Shown here: piece after piece, positions 34,970 through 45,696 of the stretch
How the letters are laid out: each line of letters begins with the position of its first letter
Numbering within the stretch: position 1 is the first letter of the stretch
Origin: Xanthostigma xanthostigma
Lineage: Eukaryota > Arthropoda > Insecta > Raphidioptera > Raphidiidae
Direction of reading: 5' to 3'
Assembly: GCA_963575645.1 (NCBI GenBank)
Contig: OY754470.1
Location: 50,189,201-50,253,200 of the forward strand
Length of the DNA stretch: 64,000 nucleotides
The notes under the pieces: model-generated
What the model was told of the DNA's origin: nothing
What the model saw: only the letters and a program-made list of their open reading frames with translations
The model's database searches: none
Translations under genes and position numbers: made by a program

Positions 34970-36258
34970 TGACAGAGATTCCTGTACTATAGACACAGCT
35001 TATGCAACACTTCAAAGCTTGCGCACATCCACCAAAAAAAAAAAACAGTGCGTTTTTATGGGCTCTGGTTGCCAAAGGATATGGCAGCAATTGCCTACGC
35101 TATTTACATCATTCGCTGAAGCATGGAGACTCTGCAAGGAGCACGAACTCTGCGTATGCAAATGACTTCCCTAAATAAGAGGACCGAAACGATGGAGTAT
35201 TCTTCGAAGATTGAATAATTAATTCAGCCTGTTTTAAGTACAAATAATGAAAATTTCCGTATGGCAAAATTAAAATGACAATCAGCAATTAGTTATAAAT
35301 GAAATTTACATCAATACAGAAGGGAAAAAACGTAATATTTACGATTTAGTGGACAGATTCTGTCAAGTATCAATTCCTCCATTTTAGTTCGTGCTACTTG
35401 TGTAGTATCCATGCTTTGAATATTTATTGTCCGTAGCTAATGCTGCTTATATTTGGTTTTTTTCATATTTAACAATATGCCAAAACTTTTTTGCAATTCA
35501 ATTCTAGTGCAGCGCTAGTAACCAATTTTAGGTTAGAATCACACGTATTATAATGTTAATAGTATTTTCTTCAATTGATTTATAAGAAAACAATGAGCTC
35601 TGTTATTAAGATTTTCATCGATGCAATAGTTTGAGTTTGGTTTATAACTTCATACAAATACTTTCCAATCTCGCGGCAATGTCGTCGTTCCTCGACCATT
35701 AGAAAAATTAACGAAACTAATATTTAGACAGAAATAAAGACAAGCTCTCCTATTGTCCGTCAGTGTATCGGGTCGTCGACAGGACATACTATATATAATA
35801 CGTGTAACCGCGTATGACTGACAGTGTGTGCGTTTCTCTAACAACAATATAACCCAGGTGGCTCTTTGTAATGCTGTCATTATGGATACGTCAGACGAGA
35901 AGTGATGGATGTGGTATGGGAGGTGATGGGAGGCGGTGCGGTTCGGTTTGTAGATGACTACATACATACGTGGGGGGGCCCCAAAGCTGCCATTGATGCA
36001 TACACCTACCTACATATCGCACACATTATACATAATATACAAGGTGTAGATTTTGATTTTTTTTTCACTTTTTTTTAACAGCAAAAAAAATTCAAAATAG
36101 TCTCAAGTAATGTAAATTAGCTGCTAGCGGGAAACTGATCGACATTGGCTAGCGGGTAGTGCGTTTTTTTAATATAAAAATGAATTTTTGAAGTGAAGAC
36201 TTCTTTAGCGGCGTTGTACACTTTTTTTGTAATGGGTAAAAAATGTTAAACTCGCGTC
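34970..36258. other. Unassigned sequence
   Basis: No gene recognised. The longest frame is 105 codons on the minus strand (35650-35967), unrecognised. A GC-richer patch with GGGGGGGCCCC lies at 35880-35990. Confidence 0.4.
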
Positions 36259-36313
36259 AGATCGAAAATTCGTAAGACCTGATCGAAAATGCGTAAGACA
36301 AAATTCGTAAGAC
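36259..36313. repeat. Short tandem GATCGAAAATTCGTAAGAC repeat
   Basis: About 2.5 imperfect copies of a 20-bp unit containing CGAAAATKCGTAAGAC. Confidence 0.75.
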
Positions 36314-36548
36314 GAAAACTTTTTTGTTTTTTTTGCTTAGCTATTTTAAAATAAATACAAAATGTAATCACATATTTTAATGGAGTAAGCAATTGTCTTT
36401 CAAATGCAAGAAACAGTTTTTTGATTTGAATATATTTTGACAAAATCAAATGTTTGTAAAAACGATTCTCACTAGTAGTGGATTTCTGAGTAACGCTAAG
36501 TTTATATACGAGTTGTTGAAGCACGTCTGCCGTACTTGCTTCGGCAGT

Positions 36549-36583
<35 letters not shown>

Positions 36584-37517
36584 CAAGTTTTCACTTCTGC
36601 CGGCACTCCCGGAGTGCAACCCGTCTTGTTTTAAAATAAGTATGAGAAGCCTTAAATATTATTAAAGTTTAATACTATATAACCCCATATAATTGATTAT
36701 TAATTATATAAAATAAACAGGTAATTTTTTGTATCAAAAAAAACGAAGGCTAAAAAATACATATGAAAGTTTTAAAAATCACTACGGGTCTCAATCTGAC
36801 AAAGGCGTACTCAGAATTATTATTCTAAAAGGTTACAAAGGAGAAAATTAATTTAAAATTATTGTCTGAGTATGATGTGTTTTGTGAATTTTCTGTTGAT
36901 CTTTTTGTTGGTTTTTTAAAGTTTTTTCTTTTTAATATCGAAAAATAATATTTTTTACACATAATTTTTTATAATACAAAGCTTTGTGATGTTTTCTCTT
37001 AGGAGGAGAGTAAAGATTCTTATTTAATCTTACCAAATATTTCTATTGTTACCGAATTTAAATTACGTTACTTCCACCACATTTCGTCCCCTCCACAGCA
37101 TTAAATAATTTTTAGTATATAGCTATTATTAGACATTTATATTATACTCAATCTGGTATTGAATAACGAAAATACATGAAATTATCGATCAACCGCATTT
37201 ATATTTCTGTAAATTTTCAGAATCAAAATTTCATTAGCAGAAAATTTAAAATTAAAAAAAAAGAAATCTACATCCGGTATGTATCCCGACTGTAAAATTC
37301 CTGAAATCATATTCCCATAAATTTCAATATCGTTTACTCGTCAAATATTTACATAATTTGAAACGAATTACTTTGGATTCATTTTAAAACAATCAATAAT
37401 GAATGATATTGATGTGTACTGACAAAAAATAAAAATTCATATTTGGCAAAAATGTTATTAATTAGTTCAGGAATATTTTCTTCTTAAATAGTTTTTAGTT
37501 TGGCGTTAAAGCATAAA
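36314..37517. other. Unassigned sequence apart from the repeat at 37044
   Basis: No gene recognised; background AT-rich DNA. Confidence 0.4.
37044..37098 (+). repeat. 'ACGTTACTTCCACCA' repeat, copy 1
   Basis: TTGTTACCGAATTTAAATTA, then CGTTACTTCCACCACATTT and CCCCTCCAC match 42384-42445 with a few changes; unnamed dispersed repeat. Confidence 0.65.
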
Positions 37518-37776
37518 ATAGTTGGCAAAACCAAAAGTGCACATCCCGCAAGTTTTCCACTGTATGATAAAAAAATAACAAATAAAAAATATTTTTAATA
37601 AATTTAAAAAGATTTAAAAATTTAAAGAAATAAATAATTAAAAATTGAAAAAATATTTTTTTTAAGTTTGCAAAAATAAAAAAAATTAAGAACTATACAT
37701 AATATAATATATAATTAATATCAAGTGGAATAAAATAAAACAAAATAAAAAGAAAAAAAAAAGAAAAAAATCAATG

Positions 37777-37849
37777 ATTTCGTAAGGAATCGAACCCAGG
37801 ACCTTGCCCTTAGGGATCCAACGGCATAACCATTACGCCACGGCGGCCT
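37777..37849 (-). other. tRNA-like module with pol III A and B boxes
   Basis: On the minus strand TGGCGTAATGG (37830-37840) is an A box and GGTTCGATTCC (37786-37796) a perfect B box. The acceptor ends do not pair and the anticodon arm is imperfect, so it is tRNA-derived rather than a tRNA gene. It is nearly identical to 50185-50257. Confidence 0.8.
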
Positions 37850-38107
37850 AATACATTTAGTGGTGTTATCACGGTATAGAAGTGTAGCACTTGTTTTATG
37901 GATTACATTATATTTACACAGTAATTATTATATTTTGTTTTTTTAAACTATAAGCTGTCAAAAATAATAAAATAAAACTGTTTATAAAAATTAAACTACT
38001 GAACACATTTTAGTGAATTTAAATAGGGTTCTGGTCTGATAGTAAACAAAGTGAATAAAATATAACCCAAGGCAATCCGACCAAAATTGCGATCTGTAGA
38101 GTCGTGA

Positions 38108-38152
38108 CGTACGTACGTACATACGTACGTACATACGTACGTACATACGTAC
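38108..38152. repeat. TACG/TACA microsatellite
   Basis: Uninterrupted ACGTACGTACAT-type units inside composite repeat copy C. Confidence 0.9.
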
Positions 38153-38396
38153 AGACCAACCGACAACTGCTGTTTGTGATTTTCAATTACAATTTTAATA
38201 GTATTTATGAACTCGAATTGATTTGAAAATGGTTCTATTTTATAGATTAGAATCTCCTCTTTTCAAAAAGCTTCAATTTGAATGGATTTCGTGTGAAATT
38301 AACTTAGATATAACTTCTTATATGAACGAAAGTCAGCTCTGACGCACAAAGCGATAATAAAGCACATACCGCTAGTTTAGCGGTATGTGCAATAAT

Positions 38397-40245
38397 AATG
38401 ATAAAAGCCTAGTGTAGTTTTCTAATATCTGAAATAAGAAAAGTTCTTCAGAATATTTGCAATATATTATTTATATTAAAATTCTCTTTGTTGATTGCTT
38501 ATTTAAGAATTGTGAATACTCATTTGAAACTTAATCTAAAGTTTCAGAAGGAGGTTATTCTGGAGTACAACTTGTACTATAAATACATTTTCAAATGATT
38601 GACGACCATTCTTGCATCAATAAATTTTAAATTATATTTATTTTAAGAAACGAAACACCTATAAAGATTTCCAAGCGATCGTTTATATTCATTTTAAATT
38701 CACCACAATGTTTTCAAATTCGTGTCAGCTCTAATGTGGTAGGACTCCACCCCCTTCAGACTTTTCCCCCTATTCAACCCCACACACATATTTGCTTTGG
38801 TTTATGTGCATTCGATGGCACTATATGAACGTACCTAGAGAAGTGGCGACACACAGAAAGTCAGACAGACGGACGGATGGCGTCGCGATGCCCTCTGGTT
38901 ATTGATGGCCGATGGGCTTGTTCAGGCGTGGTGCTCTCACACCAAGCTGTCTTTTCCGTCTCGCACACACGTATGCATATCGGCCGCCACACCGCCAAAT
39001 CGCGTATGTCCGTTTTTTAAATGAAACTTCTTCTCTAGCCGCGATGAGACTAATTTTGTTCAGGAGCAAAACGAATACCCTTGACCAATGCGCCTCTTTC
39101 TGTTCAGTGTTTACTTAATTATAAATGTGTCCCCATGAAGTTTCATTTCAGACGCATGTCATTTGAAAGCATACAGTTTTTTAAAAAAATGTTTTCTCTT
39201 TTATCGAATCGGTTTTTTATAACTCTTTTCATTGTTCTCATTCAACATTGTTGTACATCGTTTTATCTCATATTTTAAAACTGAATATAGTCGATTTCAT
39301 AAATATTTGAAACAGTTAGTCGAATAAAATATACTCAATAATGTTTTAAGTCCATATAATCTCACAAACAGTGGGTTCTACTGTATTTTTTCATTGTAAG
39401 ATTTTTAAATTATTTGGAGAATGAATCATTATTAATCTTATGTTAGAGAAAAGCTGACATACGCCATTTCACCTTATGACAAACGACACCAGATTATACT
39501 GACTGTACTGAAAAAATTGACAGTAACATATTTCGACAGCTCAATGAGTTATGAATGAACTAGAGTCGTTACTGATTTAGAAAATAAAAACTGGTCATGT
39601 GCGAGTCGTAAATCATTAACGACTTTTTATCTATTCTCTAATTAACAAATTTTAGTATTTGTTGTTTAAATACAAGGTCTGAGTAATATTGTACAGCTTC
39701 TCACGTAAACCCGTTTTTGATAATTTGCTGCCAAATTCAAATCGAATAATGATTTTTTTTTAATATTTTGAAACAATATGGGCATATAGTAACCTCTAAT
39801 AAATGCAAAAAAATGAATTATATTATTTTAACGAATAATAATAATCTTGATTACATTTCGTAGCACACCACGCATATAATGTTCCGTGTGAGATACACGG
39901 CGGAGATAGTAGCCATTGAAATACCACACCTCTCTGTTTGTGTCGTCAGTACGTCTGTATCAATATATCTGAATTTTTACAGGATGTGTCAGAAACGCGA
40001 TCGTTACTTTTAGATAGATATTGTAAATTATAGATGCTCGGCAAGATAGCCAATCTTAATTTGCATATAGACATACATACAAATAAATAAAAAAACGTAG
40101 GTATATCAATAATACTATACTATCAAAATTTGATATTTTGAAGACAGCACATAATTTTTCTTTATCAATAAACAAATAATGCAAACCAAATATTTCTTCT
40201 TATATTATTCCTCTTAATTTTAAACAAGAATAAAAAAAATAAAAA
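38397..40245. other. Unassigned sequence with a GC-richer patch
   Basis: No gene recognised. 38850-39010 is richer in G+C and contains AGACAGACGGACGGATGGCG, possibly part of an RTE-type tail, plus GGCCGCCACACCGCC. Otherwise background. Confidence 0.35.
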
Positions 40246-40409
40246 ATAGTTACTTCTTACCACAACAGTTTTTTTAGCGGATGTACATTTCAGGAGCTAT
40301 GCTCTCATCTTCAGCAAACACTAAAAGAGTTTAGTGTTAACTGAAGATGAGAGCATAGCTCCCGAAATGTACATCCGCTAAAAAAACTGTTGTGGTAAGA
40401 AGTAACTAT
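40246..40409. repeat. Palindrome with CTGAAGATGAG...CCGAAATG core
   Basis: Arms of about 75 bp pair with very few mismatches (outer ATAGTTACTTCTTACCACAA, inner GAAGATGAGAGCATAGCTCC) around a short TAAAAGAGTTTA-type centre. In each arm CTGAAGA is followed by a GAG-loop-CTC stem and then CGAAATG (CTGAAATG in the other arm). The arrangement resembles the catalytic core order of hammerhead ribozymes found in Penelope-like elements, but the conserved bases are not all present. Confidence 0.85.
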
Positions 40410-40544
40410 TCTTTTTTTTTATTTTTGTTTCAACCACAGTGCTCTTAATATTTGTAGTAAGAATAAAAAAATTGTGGGTTTTTTAAAATGTACACATTAT
40501 TGGGGAATTGCACTAATTTAATAAAAATTGTATATGTATTATCA

Positions 40545-40630
40545 GTTGTTACCCGCGTCACTGCACGCGTTAACAGAAATTTTATTTATTGTAACATATC
40601 AAATGTCGCCTAATTGGCCGGAATATTTAA
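40545..40630 (+). repeat. 'GTTACCCGCGTCAC' repeat, copy 2
   Basis: Matches 32955-33080: TTACCCGCGTCACTGCACGC, GTTAACAGAAATTTTAT, and a GCCTAATTGGCCG end. Confidence 0.65.
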
Positions 40631-41170
40631 GTCTCCGGCATATTCGAATCACGTTTCCATAATTATAAGCATTTGGAGTAAATGATTTTTGCACCCTGTG
40701 AATCTGTTCTCAGAATACGTTTTGTAACTCTCTGGTATACCTCAATACACGACACTAGACATGCATATATGACATAATACCTACGTAATAATATTGTACA
40801 ATATCATTTTATATGCATTAGTTTGATTTGTAATACAACACTATTTGTTGAATATCAATATCAATTTGCATATTGGGTAGCACAATTCACGTACTCCGAT
40901 GACACCGATGCTGTTAAAATAATGATGAGAAATCCCGTGGGGGGCCTCTCTACGTGTAACACGTTGTGTTTGACTCAAATTTACTGTACACACACTTTGA
41001 TCACGTTTTTTATTTACCACGCACTCGTGCATTTATTAACGAAGAATCTGACAACATCGAGGTCAAAAGCGTTAAATAGTGAAATTAAAATACTTACAAT
41101 GCAAAAAGTACACGCTTCCTTAAAATTTTGCATTTCTAAGAGTATGTATTTCAATTAGGCTTTGGTAACT
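40631..41170. other. Unassigned sequence
   Basis: No gene recognised; 40823-41158 is open for 111 codons but its translation is unrecognised and the opposite strand is also open. Confidence 0.4.
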
Positions 41171-41817
41171 CAGATCTGAACCGGTTCAAAGAGCCGACTC
41201 CGACAGAAGATCCGTGAGAGCCGGCTCACGTTTTTATGAGCCGACGGCTCAACGGATCCGCATAACTCAGTGAAACACTTAACACACAGAACCAGAAAAG
41301 TATCTGTCAGCTCAAATGACTTATGCATATGTTTGGCTATGCATTCTATATAGGTATACATTATACAACTATACAGTGTACTCACTATGCACTTGGCGGT
41401 CCAATTACTACAGTGTCTCACTTAAGTCACAACTATTTAAAGTATTGTATTGCATATCGTAATATAATTAAGGGATGCTTATTTTTCATGTGTCGAGCTA
41501 AATTTCCTGTTGATCCTTTTGAAATTTTGCACACAATGGAACAATATTTACATTTTGCAGTACTTTTGCCTAAATCTTCAAAATGGTTCCACACTTCACT
41601 ATATTTCCGACTGCTCATTTTTTAAATAATGTATTATTAACAACCACGGATCACAAAAATTATTATGAACGCATATGATACCCAAACAATACTTTAAATT
41701 TGTGTGTTAGTATAATAAATGGTTGAACTTGAATTCAAATTCAATAATATATTTAGCTATTCGCATGTGATTGGTTGAGCAAATGTGTGGGAATCTGACT
41801 AAAAAGACCCGTTTGTG
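41171..41817 (-). mobile_element. hAT element fragment with BED finger
   Basis: The lower end starts CAGATCTGAACCGGTTCAAA followed by several copies of GAGCCGRCTC in both orientations (41191-41260), the subterminal repeat pattern of some hAT elements. The upper end (minus strand) may start at TAGAGATGACACAAACGGG near 41817. Between them is one BED-finger reading frame and no catalytic domain, so most of the transposase is missing. Candidate flanks do not give a convincing 8-bp duplication, so the ends are approximate. Confidence 0.6.
41433..41618 (-). pseudogene. BED-type zinc finger of a hAT transposase (fragment)
   Basis: From the ATG at 41616-41618 the frame starts MSSRKYSEVWNHFEDLGKS and continues with TAKCKYCSIVCKISKGSTGN and LARHMKNKHP. 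W-N-H-F, CxxC and the H-x4-H pair of RHMKNKH spaced about 20 residues later define a BED finger, the DNA-binding N-terminal domain of hAT transposases and ZBED proteins. The frame ends 13 codons after the finger, without the RNase H-like core, so it is an isolated domain. A domesticated host exon is possible but the flanking GAGCCGGCTC repeats favour a transposon remnant. Confidence 0.85.
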
Positions 41818-42528
41818 TCATCTCTAATTTCAATTGGTAGAGGTTGAAGTTAGTTGTCAAATTAACATAATTTGTCAGAAATAACTTTGATGAGAGAAAG
41901 ATTGTTAGGAACTTTCTTTGTCAATCGATTGCGCATATGTAGATAGTTGCGGGGGTTTCTTTTACTGTATTTGGTTACCATTCGTATTCAGTTGGTACTG
42001 TTGCTACGCAATCGTTTCTATTGCTCGTATATTCACTTTTAGTTTGGACAGACAAGCAGTTTATTTTTATTCACCGCATTTTCCACGTACCTATTCGAAT
42101 AGTGACACGTCGAATTTGAGATTACTAATTTTACAAGGTGTCTTAAAGATTGGGTCAACGCAGAAAAATAAGTCAAAAAGACTGCAAATTTATAATTATG
42201 ATCGTATGGATTGTATACAAATTATTAAAAAATAATTTATAGAGAACCACACACACACTATAAAGTTCTGTTAATTTTATTTCTCCTTTAGAGACTAAAA
42301 TGAATTGGCAATCAAAATTGTATAAAAAATCCCAATTAAGTCACTTTAGTCTTAAGAAATTGTATAAATATTTAACTCATCAATTTCTGTTGTCATCGAA
42401 TTTGAATTACGTTACTTCCACCATATTTTCATCCCCTCCACCACATTTCCGAGCTCTGTGCAGCAGTCACCTTGACAACACTATTAAAATTTTATTGTTG
42501 AATTTGATAGATTAATTCAACTTTAATA
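41818..42528. other. Unassigned sequence; includes second 'ACGTTACTTCCACCA' repeat
   Basis: No gene recognised. 42384-42445 matches 37044-37098. A 105-codon frame at 41918-42235 is unrecognised. Confidence 0.4.
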
Positions 42529-42530
42529 TA

Positions 42531-43014
42531 CAGATTGTATCAAATCAAAACAGTCCATAGAACATTATGTGTGTAAGACAGAGACGATATTATATAAAGC
42601 ACTAAAGCAGTAAGTAAGAATGAGATAAATTATCGCTAATAGTTACTGTGGTTATACAATCTGATAGTATCGTCTTTGTTTTCTACAGTAAAAATCACAA
42701 TTTTATCAATTGTCAGTATTCACTAGTAAAATTATTGATAAAATGGCTATTTATACTGTTCGGGAAAAAATCCAAATAATTAAATGGTTTTATGGTGGTA
42801 ATTCAACCGCCAACATAATAAATTTATTTGTAGTTGTTTTAATTGATAAATTGGTAAAAAGATTTACAGTCTACGTAATTATTTATTTACGTAACCACAG
42901 TAACTATATTAGCGATCATTTATCTCATTCTTACTTACTGCTTTAGATCTTTATATATCGTCTCTGTCTTATACACAGAATGTCCTATGGACCGTTTTGA
43001 TTTGATACAATCTG
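42531..43014 (+). mobile_element. TA-flanked Tc1/mariner-type element with 115-bp inverted repeats
   Basis: CAGATTGTATCAAATCAAAA at the left and its inverse ending CAATCTG at 43014 open terminal inverted repeats of about 115-130 bp (other words GACAGAGACGATAT, AGTAAGTAAGAATGAGATAA). TA flanks both ends (42529-42530, 43015-43016). The interior encodes the first residues of a transposase-associated helix-turn-helix. It is an internally deleted derivative: long arms and a short coding stub. Confidence 0.88.
42743..42946 (+). pseudogene. Helix-turn-helix N terminus of a transposase (DUF4817-like)
   Basis: Starts MAIYTVREKIQIIKWFYGGN and continues STANIINLF. The pattern YT.EEKVEIVKWYYGGNS...A...F is the N-terminal helix-turn-helix (DUF4817 type) I know from insect Tc1/mariner-like transposons. 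After about 30 residues the frame passes through a deletion junction into the right-hand inverted repeat and ends at 42946. No DDE catalytic domain remains. Confidence 0.7.
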
Positions 43015-43016
43015 TA

Positions 43017-43439
43017 TATAAAAAAATTATATATAATACCTATATATATTTTTTTTTTGTAGTAAGTACTCGAGAAAATAACAACAAGAGCTATAAAAAA
43101 ATTCAAATAGTCTGCCACCGATTTGACGTTTTTGTCGTAGTATCAGTCAAATTCGGCAACAAAATTTCATCAGTGTTTGTGCGCTCAAAGCTTAGACTAA
43201 CAATAAACAAACGCACCTTCAAGAATTTTAAATAATAATAACAAAACAGCTCAAAAATCGTCATACATCTTTATTTTATGCAAAGTTATGTATAGCGACT
43301 TCTGCTGCATAAAAAATGTAAAGTCAAAATACACTAATAAAATGCCCGCGTTACGAAATGTTTTGTCTTAGAAGAATGATGATATTCTGTTGTGTAACCG
43401 GATTGAAAGTTAGGAAAGAATCGAAACGTCAGTACATCC
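43017..43439. other. Unassigned sequence
   Basis: No gene recognised. Confidence 0.4.
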
Positions 43440-43610
43440 GCGTATTCTTTTTCTTGGCCGGCATCAGTTGCCCCCGACGCGGGGGCCGCGGCAATAAATT
43501 CGCGTCATCGACATCAGTATGCCGGGCATGACCGCCGCAGTATGGCTACGAACGGGCCGTAAAAACGTTCACACGTCGCCTGGCTTGGATTTACGGCTTG
43601 GCTCTAGTCA
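43440..43610. other. GC-rich, CpG-rich island
   Basis: About 170 bp of unusually high G+C for this window, including GCCCCCGACGCGGGGGCCGC (a near palindrome) and ATGCCGGGCATGACCGCCGC. No reading frame of note. It could be a promoter or regulatory element of the host, or the GC-rich end of an unrecognised repeat. Confidence 0.4.
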
Positions 43611-44423
43611 AAACTCTCTAATAAAATCTGTTTTACACTCCGCGAAAAACTACACATGACGGTACTATAAATATCGCACTTTTGATAGTAATACGTGCGT
43701 TTTAAGAATAAGTTTTATGGCTGTTTATATTATCGTAGTTGCTGTTCTCAATTTGTGCTTGTCAAATCGTGTGACAGCCAATTTTATTATTTCCATTTTT
43801 TTGGTGCATATTAAATGCAACAATTACAATAATATACATAACCGTAAAACTTGTTTACATGTAATAATTAGAAGTTATATAAATAAAAGAAAGTTTTTAG
43901 ATTTCAAAATATTCGTACAAGATTTGATTGGTCACCGGTATGATACTTCCATTCTTTAATAAAGCCGCTTTCCTTTTCCTGCGTTGCCTATGTACCTATG
44001 CCAATCAAGATTAGCAGCAAAAATTATAAGAGATTTTTATATCATCGGCTATCTATAACTATGTATAACATCCCATTAAAATTCCTACCCCAACAGCGTC
44101 AAAAATCTGTATGGTGTTCACAAACGTACGAACACTCGAGGAATTCTCTATAAATCTTAAGTTTATAAAACAGGCGGACATCAAAAAAATGTTTTTTCGG
44201 TATGTAAAGATCACATAACGTCTAAATCATGAATTCGACTTCGCTACGGCAAGGCTTTCTCTGCTTTAATGATCTCCCAAAGTAAAAAATGAATGCCTAC
44301 TCTCTGACAATACTGGTTAATATTTTTTTTTATTTTGTTATTAAAAATCTTATCTAAACCTGTGACGTTTACAAACAAAAATATGTATTTGTGATTAACA
44401 GGTGAAAATGTTCAGCAAAAAAA
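43611..44423. other. Unassigned sequence
   Basis: No gene recognised; an 80-codon frame at 43717-43959 is unlike known families. Confidence 0.4.
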
Positions 44424-44609
44424 TTGGTTGTCTGTAAAGTCGATTTACGGACGATAGTTTTACGTGATAACGAATTCCGCTCGAATATCATATTTAATAA
44501 TACATTACTGCGCTCTCGCTTGCACGCACAGGGTCAGGCGGAACGTTACACTTTTTCGTGCGTGCAGCTGGTGTTTCATCAATTTATAAGACGTTATCAC
44601 GTCAAAAAC
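44424..44609 (+). mobile_element. ACGTGATAACG-ended repeat, copy 2 (short)
   Basis: Same ends as 29935-30532 (TTGGTTGTCTGTAAAGTCG and TTATCACGTCAAAAA). The interior is reduced to a CCGCTCGAATATCATATTTA stretch, the CACGCACAGGGTCAGGCGG stretch and the GTGCAGCTGGTGTTTCATC stretch. Confidence 0.8.
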
Positions 44610-44610
44610 T

Positions 44611-44906
44611 TAGTCCGCCATCTTTAGAAGTCCGCCATATTGGATTTAAACTAAAGTCACTTTATTTTTCGAGTTATTCTCAGCAAGTCCTTTCATTTGA
44701 TACCCATATTGTAGGAAAGCATAATAAAATTAGTCCGCCATCTTTAGAAGTCCGCCATATTGGATTTAGAGTGACGTCACTTTATTTTTCGAGTTATTCT
44801 CAGCAAGCCCTTTCATTTGATACCCATATTGTAGGAAAGAATAATAAAATTAGTCCGCCATCTTTAGAAGTCCGCCATATTGGATTTAGAGTGACGTCAC
44901 ACAGCT
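44611..44906 (+). repeat. Tandem array of an exact 120-bp unit
   Basis: TAGTCCGCCATCTTTAGAAG begins at 44611, 44731 and 44851, so the period is exactly 120 bp over about 2.5 units with a handful of substitutions. Each unit contains GTCCGCCATATTGGATTTA, a TTTCGAGTTATTCTCAGCAA stretch and CATTTGATACCCATATTGTA. Because 120 is divisible by three, a frame stays open across it and gives 40-residue protein repeats; I regard that as an artefact. Confidence 0.95.
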
Positions 44907-45116
44907 AACTATGCATTGTCATTCAAACTTAACCTGTATACAAATTTTCATCTCAATCGGTTGATGATATCTGCTTCAAAATTACCGAAGGCATTTCCGC
45001 CATATTTAGAAGTCCGCCATATTGGATTTAGAGTGACATCACACAGCTAACCATGCATTGTCATTCAAACTGAACGTGTATACAAATTTTCATCTCAATC
45101 GGTTGATGATATCTGC
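44851..45116 (+). repeat. Second-order duplication containing CATCTCAATCGGTTGATGAT
   Basis: The stretch from GTCCGCCATATTGGATTTAG through CACACAGCTAAC, GCATTGTCATTCAAAC and TTTTCATCTCAATCGGTTG to GATGATATCTGC occurs at about 44868-44984 and again at about 45014-45116. The 'TACAAATTTTCATCTCAATC' wording resembles a LINE 3' end. Confidence 0.85.
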
Positions 45117-45119
45117 CGC

Positions 45120-45270
45120 TCGAATATCATATTTAAGTCAGGCGGAACGTGACACATTTCGGAACGGGACAGATTTCGGAACGTGACACTTTTTCGTACA
45201 TGCAGCCGGTGTTTCATCAATTTATAAGATTGGTGTTTCATCAATTTATAAGACGTTATCACGTCAAAAA
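45120..45270 (+). mobile_element. ACGTGATAACG-ended repeat, right half (copy 3)
   Basis: Begins with the CCGCTCGAATATCATATTTA stretch shared with copy 2 and ends TTATCACGTCAAAAA at 45270. It holds repeated CGGAACGKGACA units. The left end is absent, so copies 2 and 3 may be the two halves of one element that expanded through the 120-bp array. Confidence 0.7.
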
Positions 45271-45696
45271 CTTACACAGAACATGACTATGAAATTTTAA
45301 TATTTTTATAAGACTATCCGCAAAATAATGCATTTGATAACGGTGTTCGTAAAAAATCTCGCACTTAATGCATGCAGCCTAAAGAACGATATCGCCAATA
45401 TAACCGCAACGACGCGACGCGACGCGGCCATGTGCAGAGACGTTGATTCCATCTCTCGTAACACGAATTGGAAGTTTATTAGGTACTTACCAACCGGACG
45501 CCTTGTCCATACTTAAACCGCTGTTCCGGATACCGCCATTTGATACTTCCTACAGTATGTCCTCGAATAGAAGAGATAGTTACTAACTCGAGTTTTATAT
45601 CGATATAAATAAATCTCAGTATGCTTGTGTGTCCACACAAAAGGTTTCAACCCATTAAACTTAAATAAAATTGAAATTAAAACAATATAAAAAAAA
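45271..45696. other. Unassigned sequence
   Basis: No gene recognised; GACGCGACGCGACGCGGCC at about 45411 is a short CpG-rich run. Confidence 0.4.

Larger units (their letters stand above)
37518..38396 (-). repeat. Composite hairpin/tRNA-like repeat, copy C
   Basis: In the minus orientation this copy runs from a perfect hairpin with 13-bp arms (38362-38390, GCACATACCGCTA/TAGCGGTATGTGC, loop GTT) through a CAGAGCTGACTTTCG stretch, a TACG microsatellite, the tRNA-like module and an A/T-only stretch to the ATAGTTGGCAAAACC terminus at 37518. It aligns with 49720-50516 almost throughout. No target-site duplication is obvious at either end. The hairpin close to one end recalls Helitrons, but the CTRR 3' tail is not evident. 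Confidence 0.85.

Noticed and set aside
35650-35967. 105-codon minus-strand frame in a GC-richer patch
   Set aside because: No similarity to a known family and no splice or promoter context; treated as chance.
44558-44908. 116-codon frame with 40-residue protein repeats
   Set aside because: The frame stays open only because the DNA repeat unit is exactly 120 bp; it begins inside a mobile element and has no protein similarity.
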